Origin: Helianthus annuus
Taxonomy: Eukaryota; Streptophyta; Magnoliopsida; Asterales; Asteraceae
Assembly: GCF_002127325.2 (NCBI RefSeq)
Contig: NC_035433.2
Location: 79,178,079-79,242,078 of the forward strand
Reading direction: 5' to 3'
Length of the DNA stretch: 64,000 nt
The notes below the pieces were generated by a model. The model was given only the letters and a program-made list of their open reading frames with translations. It was not told the DNA's origin and made no database searches. Positions 52,894-64,000 of this stretch are shown piece after piece. Within the stretch, counting starts at the first letter, position 1; each line of letters opens with the position of its first letter. The translations under genes were made by a program, and so were the position numbers.

Positions 52894-55800
52894 TTTGAGC
52901 ATGTTTCTTGTTCCCTATACTTTAACTTCATTTTAGAGCCTTGAAATGAGGTTAACGGGACTTAAATGTGTTGAAAACGCATCAAAAACCAAGATTTGCA
53001 ACTGCAGGGACCAAAACTGACATTTCTGTCAAAATTGGCTTAGGAGTGGGGCGTAAGACTTGGCCCATTTCTTACACTGGGCGCGAGAGCCCATCAGACC
53101 TGCAAAACAGCTGATTTTAAACCAGCAGCTGGGTTTTTGGGTTTGCAAATGGTTTTTATCAAGTCTATGGGCTATTTTGGGGCACCCATGGTATTCTAAA
53201 ACCATGGGCACACATGTAAGGCTCAGATCGAAGCTCGTTTTTTGATAAACGATCCTAATGGTGGCCCAAAAACTATATAAACCCCATGATTTTTCAATTG
53301 CAACTCACACATGATTTGAATATTCTCTAAGTTGAAGCTCAAAGCTTCATACCTGAGAATTTATAGATCATACCTCCTTGCTTGGACCCTTTGTAAGTGT
53401 CCTTTCGTGCTTAGTTTAATTTTTAGCGGATATAACCGAAAGTCAAGCGTTTTTGATAAACGCTTTGACTTTTAAAACAGTTAAGCCATTGTTCGCAATG
53501 AACATGGCTACGTGACCGTAATTAGGTAGGTGTTAAACCCTCCAAAGGGCACCTCCTAATTACCACGTTTACTTAGTTTAATTGTCGGGTCAAATAAAAG
53601 TCAAACGGGTTAGTTTTAAATAAAATACATAACTATTAATATAAAAGTCACAAACTCAGTTTTCTCACTTTAATAACTTGGTAAATATTAGTTGAACATG
53701 CTTAAGCATGATTCAACCCGACAATTCTAAGTATAGGCTCGGTTTGGAACCGAAAGTCGCAAAAGTTGACTTTTGCTTTGACTTTCAGTTCTGACTCGAT
53801 TTAGCTTAGTTTAGATAAGCCTTAGGATTCCATTAGGACCATGTTATAGGTTAGTATAATCCTCCGAGGTTATACAACTTGGTTCCATTGAAATCCTAGT
53901 CCTTGCATGTTTCCGTTAAATGCCTAAATGTTGACCGTTATGCCCTTCTTACCTTAAAACGAAATTTTTGAAAATATGAGAGGATAGAAACCTTCATTAC
54001 TGATTTATAAACTTGTCCCTAAAATTTGACATCAGTTTGAGGTCTAGATTAGAAGTTATGCTCAATAGCGTAAATGAAAAGCTTTTATGAATTAAACGGC
54101 ATAATTAGCGTATATCCTATCTAAACCCAATTTTTGATACCAAACTTTTTACCTACTGATATAAAATAATATTTTGGGATTTTTGAAGATTTTTATTTAT
54201 TTTTAGGCTGAGCATAACATAGGGTTCTAAGCTTCATTCGGTAGTTGTCGGTTTTGCCCTTTTGGGCTATAAAATGAGTTTTACAAATCCTTTTGATGCC
54301 AAACCTTTTTCTACTGATCTAATATGATAAATAAAATATTTTGAGCCTTCTGGAATAATAAAAACATCAGCTTTCCTTTGAAAACTCGGAAATGGCTTCA
54401 AATCGCCTTTTTAAGCATTTTTAACGCATAGTATGTATCAAAACTATTTTAAACATATAAGAGTTGATACCTACTGATATATTCAGTAAATTTTTATATT
54501 TTAACAGTAAGGAAAACTTTTAAACTCAGGTTTTCAGTTTTAACCTTTTAAACCTATGTGAAGTTACCAAAATGCCCCTACGGTGCATAGTATGGTTATA
54601 GTTAATAAATTTCACATATATATGATACCGTACTATTATAACTTATTAAATTAAGTATATTTACTGATTAAATCAGACCTGTAACTCAAAATAATATTCA
54701 ATCTCGTTTATAACCTTAAAATGACCAAAATACCCCTACGGGGCATAAATTGGTATTAAATTCATTTTGGGCATAATGGAAGGTATCCTACTGATATCAC
54801 AACATATTTAAGGCATATTAACTTAGGAAACCTGTTCATGACTCTTGTGGTTACCCGTTACGCACTTTTCGCGTTCGGATCGGCTTATGTAACTAGTTTG
54901 CGTAAATTAGCCGAAACGGGTCAAATCTTATCATTTTATCTCAAAATCTAGAATGTGTTTAGTTTACCCTTATTACACAAGTATACAAGCTTGTCGGGTC
55001 TAAACCACATTCTAATCCGGTTCTCGCTTAATCATGCGTTTTGAACCGTATCATCCTTTAAAACTAACCGGTCTAAGCATAGGCTTAATTAAGACCCGTT
55101 AGGAATCTAATAGGTTATTAAAAACCTTCGTTCCAGATTTAGGAGCCCAGTAAAAGCTATCTGTACTTGCTTGGTGGTATACGACTGGGATAAATTGTAT
55201 AAATTTGCTCAGGTAAATGCTTTTAACTTATTTTCCCGTATACGGGCTTGGGGTACGGTATATAAAATACCGCTTGGTCGGGCATTTGACCTTAATCGAT
55301 TTGTGGTTAAGTATTATCAAGATGACCCGTTTAAAAAAAAATTTTGTTTGTTTAACGCCTTCGGGAGTTTAATGACCATGTCCCGGATATCTTCGCATCA
55401 TTCATGAAATGGCCACGACCTAAGCACGGGGTGCAGGCATACACCTGACAGCTGCATATGTAAAAACTGATATCCCACTTAAAGAAATAACCTTGTAGGC
55501 ATTATACCCGTGGTGTGTCTATTAGTCTTTAACCCGACATGAACCGGACAACTGAACGCATAACAAACATGTAATTCTTTACAAGTATTATATTCAAATA
55601 ATTATCCCAAGTTATAAAATCTTTTGTGCCGTTTGCACTCAAATCAATTTTCTTAAACATTTTCAAAATGAGTCAGTTAAATTGTATTTACCAGTGAAAA
55701 CTGACGTATTTTCCAAAAAGGCTAAGTGCGGGTACTAATAGGAATAGGCTGGCTACTCCTAGCATCAATAAAGAGTCTCGCAAGCTTAAGATGCCTAAAG

Positions 55801-56016
55801 TCTGTTGAACAATGTTTCATTTATCTTTGATCCGCCTGTGGATCCTTTAATTTCCGTTGTAATACTTTGATATTACTTTATATCGGATTGTAATATATTT
55901 ATCTTTTGCTTCCGCTGTGCATTTAAATTGTGTTGTTTGACTATGATGATATCAACTGCGTCACGATACTCCCCACTGGGCCCACCGGTAATACTTGGAA
56001 ATATCGGGGTGTGACA
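52894..56016 (+). repeat. 3' LTR of V, 5'-truncated (3123 bp)
   Basis: Aligns with the 5' LTR from 33781 on; the first 1119 bp are missing, so one deletion removed the end of pol and the LTR start. It has only one copy of the segment duplicated in the 5' LTR. TATA box at 53274-53281. Ends GGGGTGTGACA followed by CCAGA. Confidence 0.9.
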
Positions 56017-56021
56017 CCAGA

Positions 56022-56551
56022 GTTCATCTTACTGGTGAGTTTACCATTTATCATCTGTTTTCAACGTATATGACGTGAGATACTCACTTATTTGAGGATG
56101 AATACAAGCCATATGTGATAAAATCACTTATTAATGGCAATTTTGTAATTATTTATATGTAAAAAATAAGTGAAAATGGTTTAAAGGTAAATTGTTAACT
56201 ACATCTCGCTCCAATTAAATTCTCTCTCATTTTTTTCTCTCACCAATTAACTATTTTTTTAATTCTAAAAAATTTAACCACTATATGATATATTGTTTTG
56301 TCAAGAACATGATTCAAAACACTGTAGAAATGAATCAACATATATGTATTATACGTATTCACAATTTAAAAACGTGTGTACGTATATGTACATTAACAAA
56401 TATTGTTCCATCTGATCATCTTCTTTAAGTGTACATGTCCGATTTATAATGTGCACATTTGTACATTCATAATATACTTCCAAAAGGAAGTTAATGATAT
56501 GGTTGTTTGTAAGTGCAGTTCCTGCCGGGTAACTGTCGCTTATCAGTTCTG
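56022..56551. other. Unassigned AT-rich DNA between V and R
   Basis: I see no gene. It contains an AT-rich stretch, a few short runs of T, and CTCTCTC words near 56220-56245. It is the right-hand continuation of the DNA that V split at 32656. Confidence 0.5.
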
Positions 56552-57015
56552 TGTCAACCAAAGCAGAAGTCCAAGTTAAAGTAAATGATAATGAAGATTA
56601 TCAATTGCTGAAGGCATTCCGGACGACTTTCTAGTGTTTCGGATTATTGTTTTGTTTTGTATCCTGGACTATGTGTTTTGTCCAGGTTTAGTCCCTAGCC
56701 TATATATATGTGTGTATTGTGTAGATTAGGGCAACTCTTGAAGCTTTGTGCACCTCTCCCAACTTGTTCATCCTCCTGGTGTGAATTCTAGAGAGAGAGA
56801 CTATGTGTTAGTGAGAGAAAGCTAGGGTTTAGATCTTTGTGATCTAAACCAGCTTGTAGAAGATGATGTATACTCGTTTGGTATGTAATCTGTGATGATT
56901 GTATTGAAATGAATGAGTTTGTCTTGCATCTTCTTCTTCATCTACCCTATTTTGTTCTTCATGTCTTGAATCAAGTGCAATGTTTGATGTTCGTCATCGA
57001 TCCGGTGCTTTCACA
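56552..57015 (+). repeat. 5' LTR of R (464 bp)
   Basis: TATA box TATATATA at 56701-56708. Just upstream CCTGGAC (56663-56669) and GTCCAGG (56680-56686) form a perfect 7-bp inverted repeat. The boundary to the primer site is clear; the left edge is chosen by the TG and the AAAGCAGAAG context. Confidence 0.72.
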
Positions 57016-57377
57016 GTGGTATCAGAGCATGGTTACCGATTCAGAATGGTCTAACCGCCTTCTGAGTCACCATTGCTCTTGATTTGATGTTTGTTTCCGC
57101 CAAACATCTTGAAGACTTGAAGATTTTGCAGAAAAGTTGAAGAAAATGAAGTTGTTCGTGGTTGTTTTGTTCTCCAAGTTGTTGCAGATATGAGGTTTGA
57201 TCCAAAAATTGCTCTGTATGAGTTTTTTTTCTTAGTGTTAAACTTGTCTGAGTTTTAAAACTCTGTGTTTGTTGTTTCCGGGGTTTTGTTGAACTAGTGT
57301 GAAGTCACACTAGGGAGATTGTCCGGAGACTTGTTTCTTCTGAGCTTCAGCTTGTTTGAGTTTTCATTTAAATTTCT

Positions 57378-57592
57378 GAGTTTAGCGCTTGCTTGTTCTT
57401 GTCCGAGTTTAGCTCAGTCCGAATCTTTCTTGTTCTAGTTCTAGTCCGAGTTTCAGTTACTTGGGTCTGAGTTTAGCGCTTGCTTGTTCTTGTCCGAGTT
57501 TAGCTCAGTCCGAATTTTTCTTGTTCTAGTTCTAGTCCGAGTTTCAGTTACTTGGGTCTGAGTTTAGCGCTTGCTTGTTCTTGTCTGAGTTT
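57378..57592 (+). repeat. 91-bp tandem repeat in R leader
   Basis: Units start at 57378, 57469 and 57560 with GAGTTTAGCGCTTGC; the third is partial. The unit itself is made of TTGTTCT and GTCCGAGTTT words. Confidence 0.92.
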
Positions 57593-57625
57593 TTAACCAA
57601 GTAGGTCCGACTTTTGACTAAAAAC

Positions 57626-60600
57626 TGTAACACCTCGAAAATTTACGTCCAATGATGTATTGACACGTGTCAAAATAACTAGCCGAAACATCGCGTGCAA
57701 GAACAGGGACCAAAGCTGCCAAGTTTGAAACATTTTTGGGCCTGCAGACCCTAGGCGACCCGCCTGGGAATCCTTAGGCGGGCCGCGTGAACCCCCCAGC
57801 ATCAGAACTTCGCGAAAATTGCAAATTTGGTCCGAATTTGAAGTGGTAAACAGCTGTTAGCACCTCCTTTTGCACCAATAAACTTCCTTGCATGCCTAGG
57901 CCTACTGGGAGCTTGCTATAACATCTGAATTCCTCCATAAATTGATCAAAAGGCTCATTTCTTTGGCACTTGCATTGTGATCAAGAACACACACATCTTG
58001 CAAAACTCTCAAGACTTCTCCAGGAGCTTTCTGATCATCAAGGCAGACTCCAAGTGCTTGCTAGGCTTCATTAGGACCTTGGTAATCCTTTATATCATCC
58101 TATAATTCGTTCTAGCATAGATTATTAGTTAAAAGTCAAACCGTTGTTCTTATAATTTGACTTTTCGATTAAACGAGTTTTACTCTGTCATTTCTCAAAT
58201 TGAAACCACTGTTATGTTGGTATTTATGTGGGAAACAAACCCTCAAAAGGGTATTCTCTGATTCCCACTTTATGCATGCTAATTGTCGAGTCAAACTTGT
58301 TTCTAAAAAGTCAACAGAAGTTGTTTTTGCGAAAATAAGCTTAAATGGTAATGTAGAGGACATGCAATCTGTTTGATCATCATAAATAACTTATAATACA
58401 TGTAAGAATGTGTTTTATCATAATAAACTCGACGATCTTTAGTATAAATACGAATCGGAACCGAAAGTCTTATAAAACGACTTTTTCGTAGAGTATCGAT
58501 TCGGATTCGTACATGCATGTTTGAGATCTGTATTAGAGAGCATTTTTGACTATTTTTTATTTTGGTAAAACTCTCTGGAATTTTGTTGCTTGAGTCTATG
58601 CTTAGCCGATTCATTTGCATGTTTCCGATTTATGCTTAAAGTTGACTATTTTGCCCTTTTCGATATAAAACGTGATTTTTGGAAAAGTGAAAGAGTAGAA
58701 ATCTTTATTACTAATATATAAACTTGCACCGAAAATTTCGGATCAGTTGGTGGTCCAGATTTTAACTTATGGCCAATAGCGTAAAAATAAAGCCTTATGT
58801 TTAATAAACGGCGTATTTCGCATATAACCTATTTCAGGCCACGTTTTGATATAAAACTTTTTACCCACTGATGTTATATAATATTTTGGGATTTTTGATG
58901 ATTTTTATTTAATTTTTGGCTGATCGGATCATACATCGCTAAGTCGATTCGGTTAATGCCGGTTTTGACCGTTTAAGCCATAAAATGAGTTTTATACATT
59001 CTTTTGACCCCAAACCTTTTTTCTACTGATTTTATTTGTTAAATAAATTATTTTGGGCATTCTGGAAATATAAAAATCTCAGCTTTCTTTTAAAAACCCG
59101 GAAACGGCTCTAAATCGCATTTTTAGCGTTTTTAGCGCATTGTAAGCGTTATACTCATATTAAACATATAAGACTCATACCCCCTACTGATGTATTTAGC
59201 ATATTTTCATATAATAACAGTAAGTATAAGATTTTGAACTCAGATTTCCAGTTTTGGCATTTTTAGCCCTTGTGAAATTACCAAAATACCCCTACGGTGC
59301 ATAGTTTGATTTTAAATGACAAGTTTGGTATATGGGTCATACCCTACTGTTATAATATGTCAGAGTAAGTATATTTACTGTATAAATCAGACCTATAACT
59401 CAGATTTCCAATTTAACTCTTTTATAATCTCTTAAATGACCAAAATGCCCTTCCAAGGCATAAATTGAGTTTAAACTTATTCGGGGCATAATAGAACATA
59501 ACTTGCTGATATTATATCACAATTAAAGCATATTATCTCAGGGAACTTGCATATGACCCTTTTTCCTACCCGTAACGCTCTTTTAGCGCTCGGTTCGGTT
59601 TATGTAACTAGTTTGCATAAATTGACCGAATCGTGCCAAACGTTATCATTTTTGTCTCAAAATCCAGAATGTATTTAGTATACCCATATTATACAAGTAT
59701 TCAAACTTGTCGGGTCTAGATCACGTTCTATCCGGTCTTCGCTTAATCGTGCGTCTTAACCGTATATTTCTTTAAGACTAACCGGTCTAAGCTTAGGCTT
59801 AATTAAAGACCCGTTAGCAGTCTAATTGGTTATTTATACCATCGTTCCAGACTAGAGCTTTCCGGTAAATTGTACCTACGCTTACTTAGGAATACGGCTG
59901 AGTTATTATTCTTGCTATTTAAGACAGGAGCTAGCTCAGGTAAATACTTTTAACTTATTTTCCCTTATACGGGCTTGGGATACGGTATTATAAAAATACC
60001 GCTTGGTCGGTGTAGAAACTGTTTAATCGGAGATGATTAAATTGCATAATCTCGTTTTAATCTGTGTTGATTGATAACAAATAACATTGGGGGTTAATGA
60101 CCGTGTCCTGGATATCCTTGGCTCATTTTAAAAAGTGAATGGCCACGACGTAAGCACAAGGTGTAGGCAGAACACCTCCTGTTGCATATGCATAACGTAT
60201 ACTCACTCGTAAGGGTAACTTCTTGTGAGATTATATTTGTGGCGTGTCGATTAATCTTGTCCGGCTTGTATTGTATGATCACCGGCCCTAAATGTTGGAC
60301 AACCATGTAAATCGGATACAAGATTTTTATTAATAAAATTGTCCCAAGTATAAAGATTAATCTTGCCTTGTACATCTTAATCAAGTGTCAAAATAGTTTT
60401 GTGCCTTGTGCGCCTAAACCAATTTTCATAAACTCTTTTCAAATGAGTCAGTTAGCTGTATTTACCAGTGTAAACTGACGTATTTTTCCAAAAGGTTAAG
60501 TGACAGGTACTATGCGTAATTGGCTGGGAGCTCAGGGCGTCACTAGGGAATCTTGCAAGTTCTAGATGCCTAAAGTCTATTGAACAGTTTTCTTTTATTG

Positions 60601-60788
60601 ATCCGCCTGTGGATCCTTTACCTTCCGTTGTAATACTTTGACATTACTTATATTCGGAATGTAATATACTTATCTTTTGCTTCCGCTGTGCATTTATATA
60701 TTGTGTTGTTTGTCTATGATGATGCCAACTACGTCACTATACTCCCCACCGGGCCCACCGGTGACACGTGGAAAATTGGGGTGTGACA
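57626..60788 (+). repeat. 5' LTR of T (3163 bp)
   Basis: Starts TGTAACACCTCG and ends GGGGTGTGACA. It aligns with the V LTRs over the second half, including the TACGGGCTTGGG region and the ATCCGCCTGTGGATCC block, and carries the duplicated V segment once. No gene. Confidence 0.9.
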
Positions 60789-60791
60789 GGT

Positions 60792-60805
60792 TGGTATCAG
60801 AGCCA
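60792..60805 (+). other. Primer binding site of T
   Basis: TGGTATCAGAGCCA, three bases after the LTR end. Confidence 0.95.
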
Positions 60806-62379
60806 ACGCTGAGTGAATTAAACACTATCCTAATGTGTTTAATCTCAGTGACACAATTGCACATACTTGAGTCTAGACTTAACATAGGAATTCTCCCGAT
60901 TCTAATCTGGAATTTACTGCTTCCGATTATTTTTATATTGGATACGTCGCCAAGCGAAGAAGCCGTAATAGGAGTTCTCCACACCGGAGCCCGAGATGCT
61001 GAGTCTCGTACCGCGGCTAAAATGGAACGAACATCCAAGGAGAAAGCATTCAGAAATAGGATGAAGAAGAAACTCCTTTTACTGAAAATCGTTTTCCTTA
61101 TTAGTCCTTATAAGGACATAATTGTGTTTTAATGCCTACGGGCCAAACTTATTTAAAACATCCATTAGTGATGTAGTGCCTACGGGCCAAACTTGTTAAA
61201 ACATCCAGTAGTGATGTAGCGCCTACGGGCCATACTAATTGTCATATAAGACAGAAGACAGTGGTGGTCTATGACTCCCTGTCAAGAAAAGGTAATGAAC
61301 TTTGATTCACACCTAAATGCCTCGATCCCAGACAATCATGGCTTATAAATTAAACTTGTCCGCGTGACTAAGCCTTTTGTGCTATTACTAAATGCCTCGA
61401 TCCCAGCCGATCATGGCTTATAAATTAAACTTGTCCGCGTGACTAAGCCTTTTGTGCTATTACTAAATGCCTCGATCCCAGACGATCATGGCTTATAAAT
61501 TAACTTGTCTACGCGACTAGGCCATTTGTGCTATTATTAACTTATAAATTAGGATTTATGATAAAATTCTGAATAAAATAAATATCCTTCCTTCCCTGCC
61601 AGTAGGCATTTATTTTTAAAAAGAATCTTAAAGGTGAAATCTAGCCTACGCGGCCAAGATGGTGAAACCTACCCAAGGGATTCAGATCCTTGTTAACGCC
61701 TAAGAACGTGTTAGCACTCCTGACAAATGTGATTCGATAAATCACAACAATCAAACTTATATTGGATTCTTCCAATTTTCTTATCTAGCCTAGTGATTTA
61801 GAAATCATGGCTTGTGTCATCCTATAAGATGATCACATTATAAACATCCGATAGTGATGAAGTGCCTCCGGGCTAAACTTGTTGTCCGATAAGACAACGA
61901 CAGTGGTGGTCTTGACCTCCTGTCTAAAGGTGTTGGACCAGGTCCAAGCATAATAGTCGGTAGGATCCATACGATCTCGACTAATAACATCTGAGAAGAT
62001 GATCATATTATAACCACCCCTCAGAAGGGAAATGCCCACGGGCTATACCTATTGTCCTAAAAGACAAACGACAGTTGAAGTCTACAACTCCCTGTCAAGA
62101 GAAGGTAATGAACGTGATTCAAACCTTAATGCATCGATTCTCTGAAATTATGGCTTACAAAAATTTAGAACTGTCCTTGTGACTAGGCCTTATGCGCCAC
62201 TTTAATATCCTTAACGTTTTATAACTAGGATAAATTATAATGGAAAATACTAATTAAATATAACTAACAAGTTAACCGATATGGTTTATATTACCATGGT
62301 TGATAAATCGTCAAAGATGATGATTCCATAACAATCTCTGAATAAATCATTGTTAATAATTATGTAGCAATCAAGCTAC
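60806..62379 (+). other. T leader with repeated hairpin cassettes
   Basis: About 1.57 kb without a convincing gene. Three cassettes of TTGTC-N6-GACAA/G followed by GACAGT and CTGTC lie at 61239, 61882 and 62052, each near a CCTACGGGCC-like word. A 75-bp unit is repeated three times at 61314-61538. A short frame ending at 61132 contains KEKAFRNRMKKKLLLLK, as in V. Confidence 0.75.
61314..61538 (+). repeat. Three 75-bp repeats in T leader
   Basis: Units start at 61314, 61389 and 61464 with TAAATGCCTCGATCCCAG; the first two are almost identical and the third is slightly diverged. V has a single similar unit. Confidence 0.95.
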
Positions 62380-63558
62380 ATGGCTGGATTAGATGAAGTT
62401 AACAATCGTTTGAAGGAGAGCAATGATACTACCGGAATTAATGTAACTGGAGCAGAACTGCAGGCAATAATAGATTATGCTGTTACTCGAGCTCTTGATC
62501 GACAGAATGATGAATCAAATGATACCCACTCCAAGACTCTATCTATGGCTCATAGTAAGCCCCCTCCTAAAACATATGAGTCAAGGGGGAACGATGATCA
62601 TGACTTGTCAAATCAAAGGAGTATTCCGACTAGACAAGTTGTGTTTCATCAAGAGGCACCAGTTAAGACCTATTCATATAAATATTTTATCTCCTGCAAG
62701 CCTAGAGACTTTACAGGAGAAAATGGGGCCATCGATTGCATGACATGGCTCGATGAGATGGACGCCGTTGTTGACATCAGCGGTTGTGCGGAGCAAGATG
62801 TTGTGAAATTTGTTTCACAATCATTTAAAGGAGAAGCGTTGGCATGGTGGAGATCATTGCTCCAAGCCACGGGGAAAGTTCTACTCTACAACTTATCTTG
62901 GAGTCAATTTGTTGCTTTAGTCAAGGAAAACTACTGCCCTCAGCATGAAGTAGAAAAGATAGAATCAGACTTCTTGACTTTGGTCATGGAAAATTTGAAT
63001 TGTCCGGCATATGTGACAAGTTTCAACACTATGTCCCGCCTAGTTCCTTATCTAGTCACCCCTGAACCTAAACGCATAGCGCGTTTCATTGGAGGCCTAG
63101 CACCAGAGATAAAAGGGAATGTTAAAGCATCTAGGCCAACCACATATAGGTCCGCGGTGGACTTATCCTTATCTCTCACCTTAGATGCAATCAGAATTAA
63201 GTCTGTTAAGGCTTCTGGCGAGAGAAGAAGAGAAAGAGAGGAGGAAAACTCTCATCAAACTAACAAGAAGAAGAAGGGAAGCTCGGAGCATGGGAAAGAT
63301 TCCGAGTTTAGGAAGAACTCGAGCCAGTCTGATAACAGACCCAAATGCAATAACTGCAAAAAGCAGCATTTTGCAAAATGTACAATAGACCCACGCGCTA
63401 AATTGTGTGGAATTTGCAAGACCAAGGGCCACAAAACCTTAGAATGCAAGGGGTTAAAGAACGCCACATGCTACAACTGTAACGAGGAAGGACACATCAA
63501 AACCAACTGCCCAAAGCTTATAAAGAAGCCTGAGAGGCCAGGAAAAACAAATGCATGA
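62380..63558 (+). CDS. T gag, 392 residues, three zinc knuckles
   Basis: Gag structural protein. It starts at ATG 62380, and the V gag start aligns with it. Residues 1-100 include GAELQAIIDYAV. The gag domain at about 105-240 has KPRDFTGENGAIDCMTWLDE and GEALAWWRSLL, followed by the IGGLAPEIKGNV block near 235. A Lys/Arg-rich linker leads to three knuckles: CNNCKKQHFAKC (about 323), CGICKTKGHKTLEC (about 343) and CYNCNEEGHIKTNC (about 364). Two or more knuckles in tandem are unusual against the single one common in Tekay Gag. The frame is intact and ends before protease. Whether Gag is made is unknown, since protease just downstream is broken. Confidence 0.93.
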   Translation: MAGLDEVNNRLKESNDTTGINVTGAELQAIIDYAVTRALDRQNDESNDTHSKTLSMAHSKPPPKTYESRGNDDHDLSNQRSIPTRQVVFHQEAPVKTYSYKYFISCKPRDFTGENGAIDCMTWLDEMDAVVDISGCAEQDVVKFVSQSFKGEALAWWRSLLQATGKVLLYNLSWSQFVALVKENYCPQHEVEKIESDFLTLVMENLNCPAYVTSFNTMSRLVPYLVTPEPKRIARFIGGLAPEIKGNVKASRPTTYRSAVDLSLSLTLDAIRIKSVKASGERRREREEENSHQTNKKKKGSSEHGKDSEFRKNSSQSDNRPKCNNCKKQHFAKCTIDPRAKLCGICKTKGHKTLECKGLKNATCYNCNEEGHIKTNCPKLIKKPERPGKTNA

Positions 63559-64000
63559 GTCTTCCGGATGAATGCTAGGAAGGATAACTATATAGCAGGT
63601 ACTTTTCCTTGTCAACAGTTTATGCAGAAATTTAATTGATACTGACACATGTGATTCAATAATGAACGATCACTGTTGAGAACTGTTGTCTCCGTCTTAG
63701 TAGGGCTTCGGTCATTTTATACGAAGAAGGAACTGGCCGATGATACTTTAGAAAATGCTCCAACAAACCTTAGATGGATATTTTATATCTAAATAGGAAT
63801 CACTCTTTTCTGATATTCCTATGGCAAGCTTTCAAGCTACCTAAATTCTTTAATATAATAAAGACAGATGTGACGTTTTGATTCTCTGTCAGAAAAGTAA
63901 TGGACTAGGTCCAAACCTTTAATGCCATTGATGGTCTTTTGCGACCTAGGCTAAGTAGTATTAATATATTTTAAATAACGTTCATTAATAATGTTAGTGC
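63559..64000 (+). pseudogene. T protease and start of pol, broken
   Basis: A frame RMNARKDNYIAGTF begins the protease region, as in V, but ends in a stop after about 24 residues. A shifted frame shows NLIDTDT in place of the active-site segment. Further right only fragments are recognisable up to the window edge. Integrity of the rest of T cannot be judged. Confidence 0.65.

Larger units (their letters stand above)
32662..56016 (+). mobile_element. Element V: decayed Tekay-like element hosting U and a MITE
   Basis: V runs left to right: 5' LTR 32662-37649, primer site, long leader, gag remnant, pol remnant and 3' LTR 52894-56016. CCAGA occurs at 32657-32661 and 56017-56021, proving one insertion event. 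The leader carries a hAT-type MITE and element U. The capsid domain of gag, most of pol and the start of the 3' LTR are deleted, so V could only have moved with help from other copies, or was damaged after insertion. Confidence 0.9.
56552..57625 (+). mobile_element. Element R: Copia-type LTR and leader, cut off by T
   Basis: The LTR (56552-57015) starts TGTCAACCAAAGC and ends GGTGCTTTCACA; after one base comes the primer site TGGTATCAGAGCATGG (57017). LTR length and the start with AAAGCAGAAGTC are typical for Tork-like Copia elements. The leader (57033-57625) has no gag start before T interrupts it at 57626. The rest of R lies outside the window. Confidence 0.75.
57626..64000 (+). mobile_element. 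Element T: Tekay-like element, 5' half
   Basis: T has a 5' LTR (57626-60788), primer site, long leader and gag. Its pol is broken in the visible part and continues beyond the right edge. It is related to V in LTR ends, leader and gag. The candidate target duplication is AAAAC (57621-57625), with its partner outside. Confidence 0.88.

Noticed and set aside
56022..56551. Host gene fragment next to V
   Set aside because: The rejoined sequence CCAGA/GTTCATC has a GGTGAGT word that could be a splice donor, but no coding frame or conserved motif supports a gene.

Overview
The window is plant nuclear DNA made almost entirely of nested LTR retrotransposons; I see no host gene, tRNA or rRNA. The plant call rests on Ty3/gypsy Tat-type elements with a second RNase H domain and an antisense extra gene, on Tekay/Del-type chromovirus elements with initiator-Met tRNA primer sites, and on a hAT-type MITE. 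Asteraceae is my best guess for the family, but this is inference. I name the elements S, W, Z, Y, X, V, U, R and T.

Layout, left to right. 1-3464: S, a Tekay-like element on the minus strand, cut by the window edge; it sits in the gag gene of W. 3465-4899: W, a Tat-type element (minus), which sits in the second RNase H region of Z. 4900-31582: Z, an older Tat-type element (minus). Its gag is split by Y (plus, 7935-29468, target-site duplication GTTTG), and Y's 3' region is split by X (minus, 15349-26161, duplication CTTAT). X has identical LTRs and open gag-pro and pol frames, so it is a very recent insertion. 31583-32661: unassigned, perhaps the end of a Copia element. 32662-56016: V (plus, duplication CCAGA), a decayed element carrying a hAT-type MITE (8-bp duplication ATTAAACA) and the chromovirus U (minus, 39333-48969, duplication TATAA) in its leader. 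56022-56551: unassigned AT-rich DNA. 56552-57625: LTR and leader of R, a Copia element, interrupted by T (plus, 57626 to the right edge), a relative of V with an intact gag.

How the Tat elements work. Gag and protease are one frame; RT, two RNase H domains and integrase are a second, in the same phase, separated by one UAG. In X, Y and the diverged Z this stop is followed by CAATTA, the classic leaky-stop context, so Gag-Pol is probably made by readthrough. Downstream of pol, X and Y carry a gene on the opposite strand. It reconstructs as four exons with conserved introns and the same 1353-nt coding length in both copies. It starts near the 3' LTR behind a TATA box and a TGACG-type motif. A short tandem-repeat array and a conserved hairpin lie between this gene and pol. 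The antisense gene and the leaky stop are the most interesting signals here.

LTR comparison fits the nesting order: X LTRs are identical, Y LTRs differ at about 11 of 731 positions, U LTRs at roughly 60 of 2286 (counted by eye), and V LTRs differ by large rearrangements as well as point changes.
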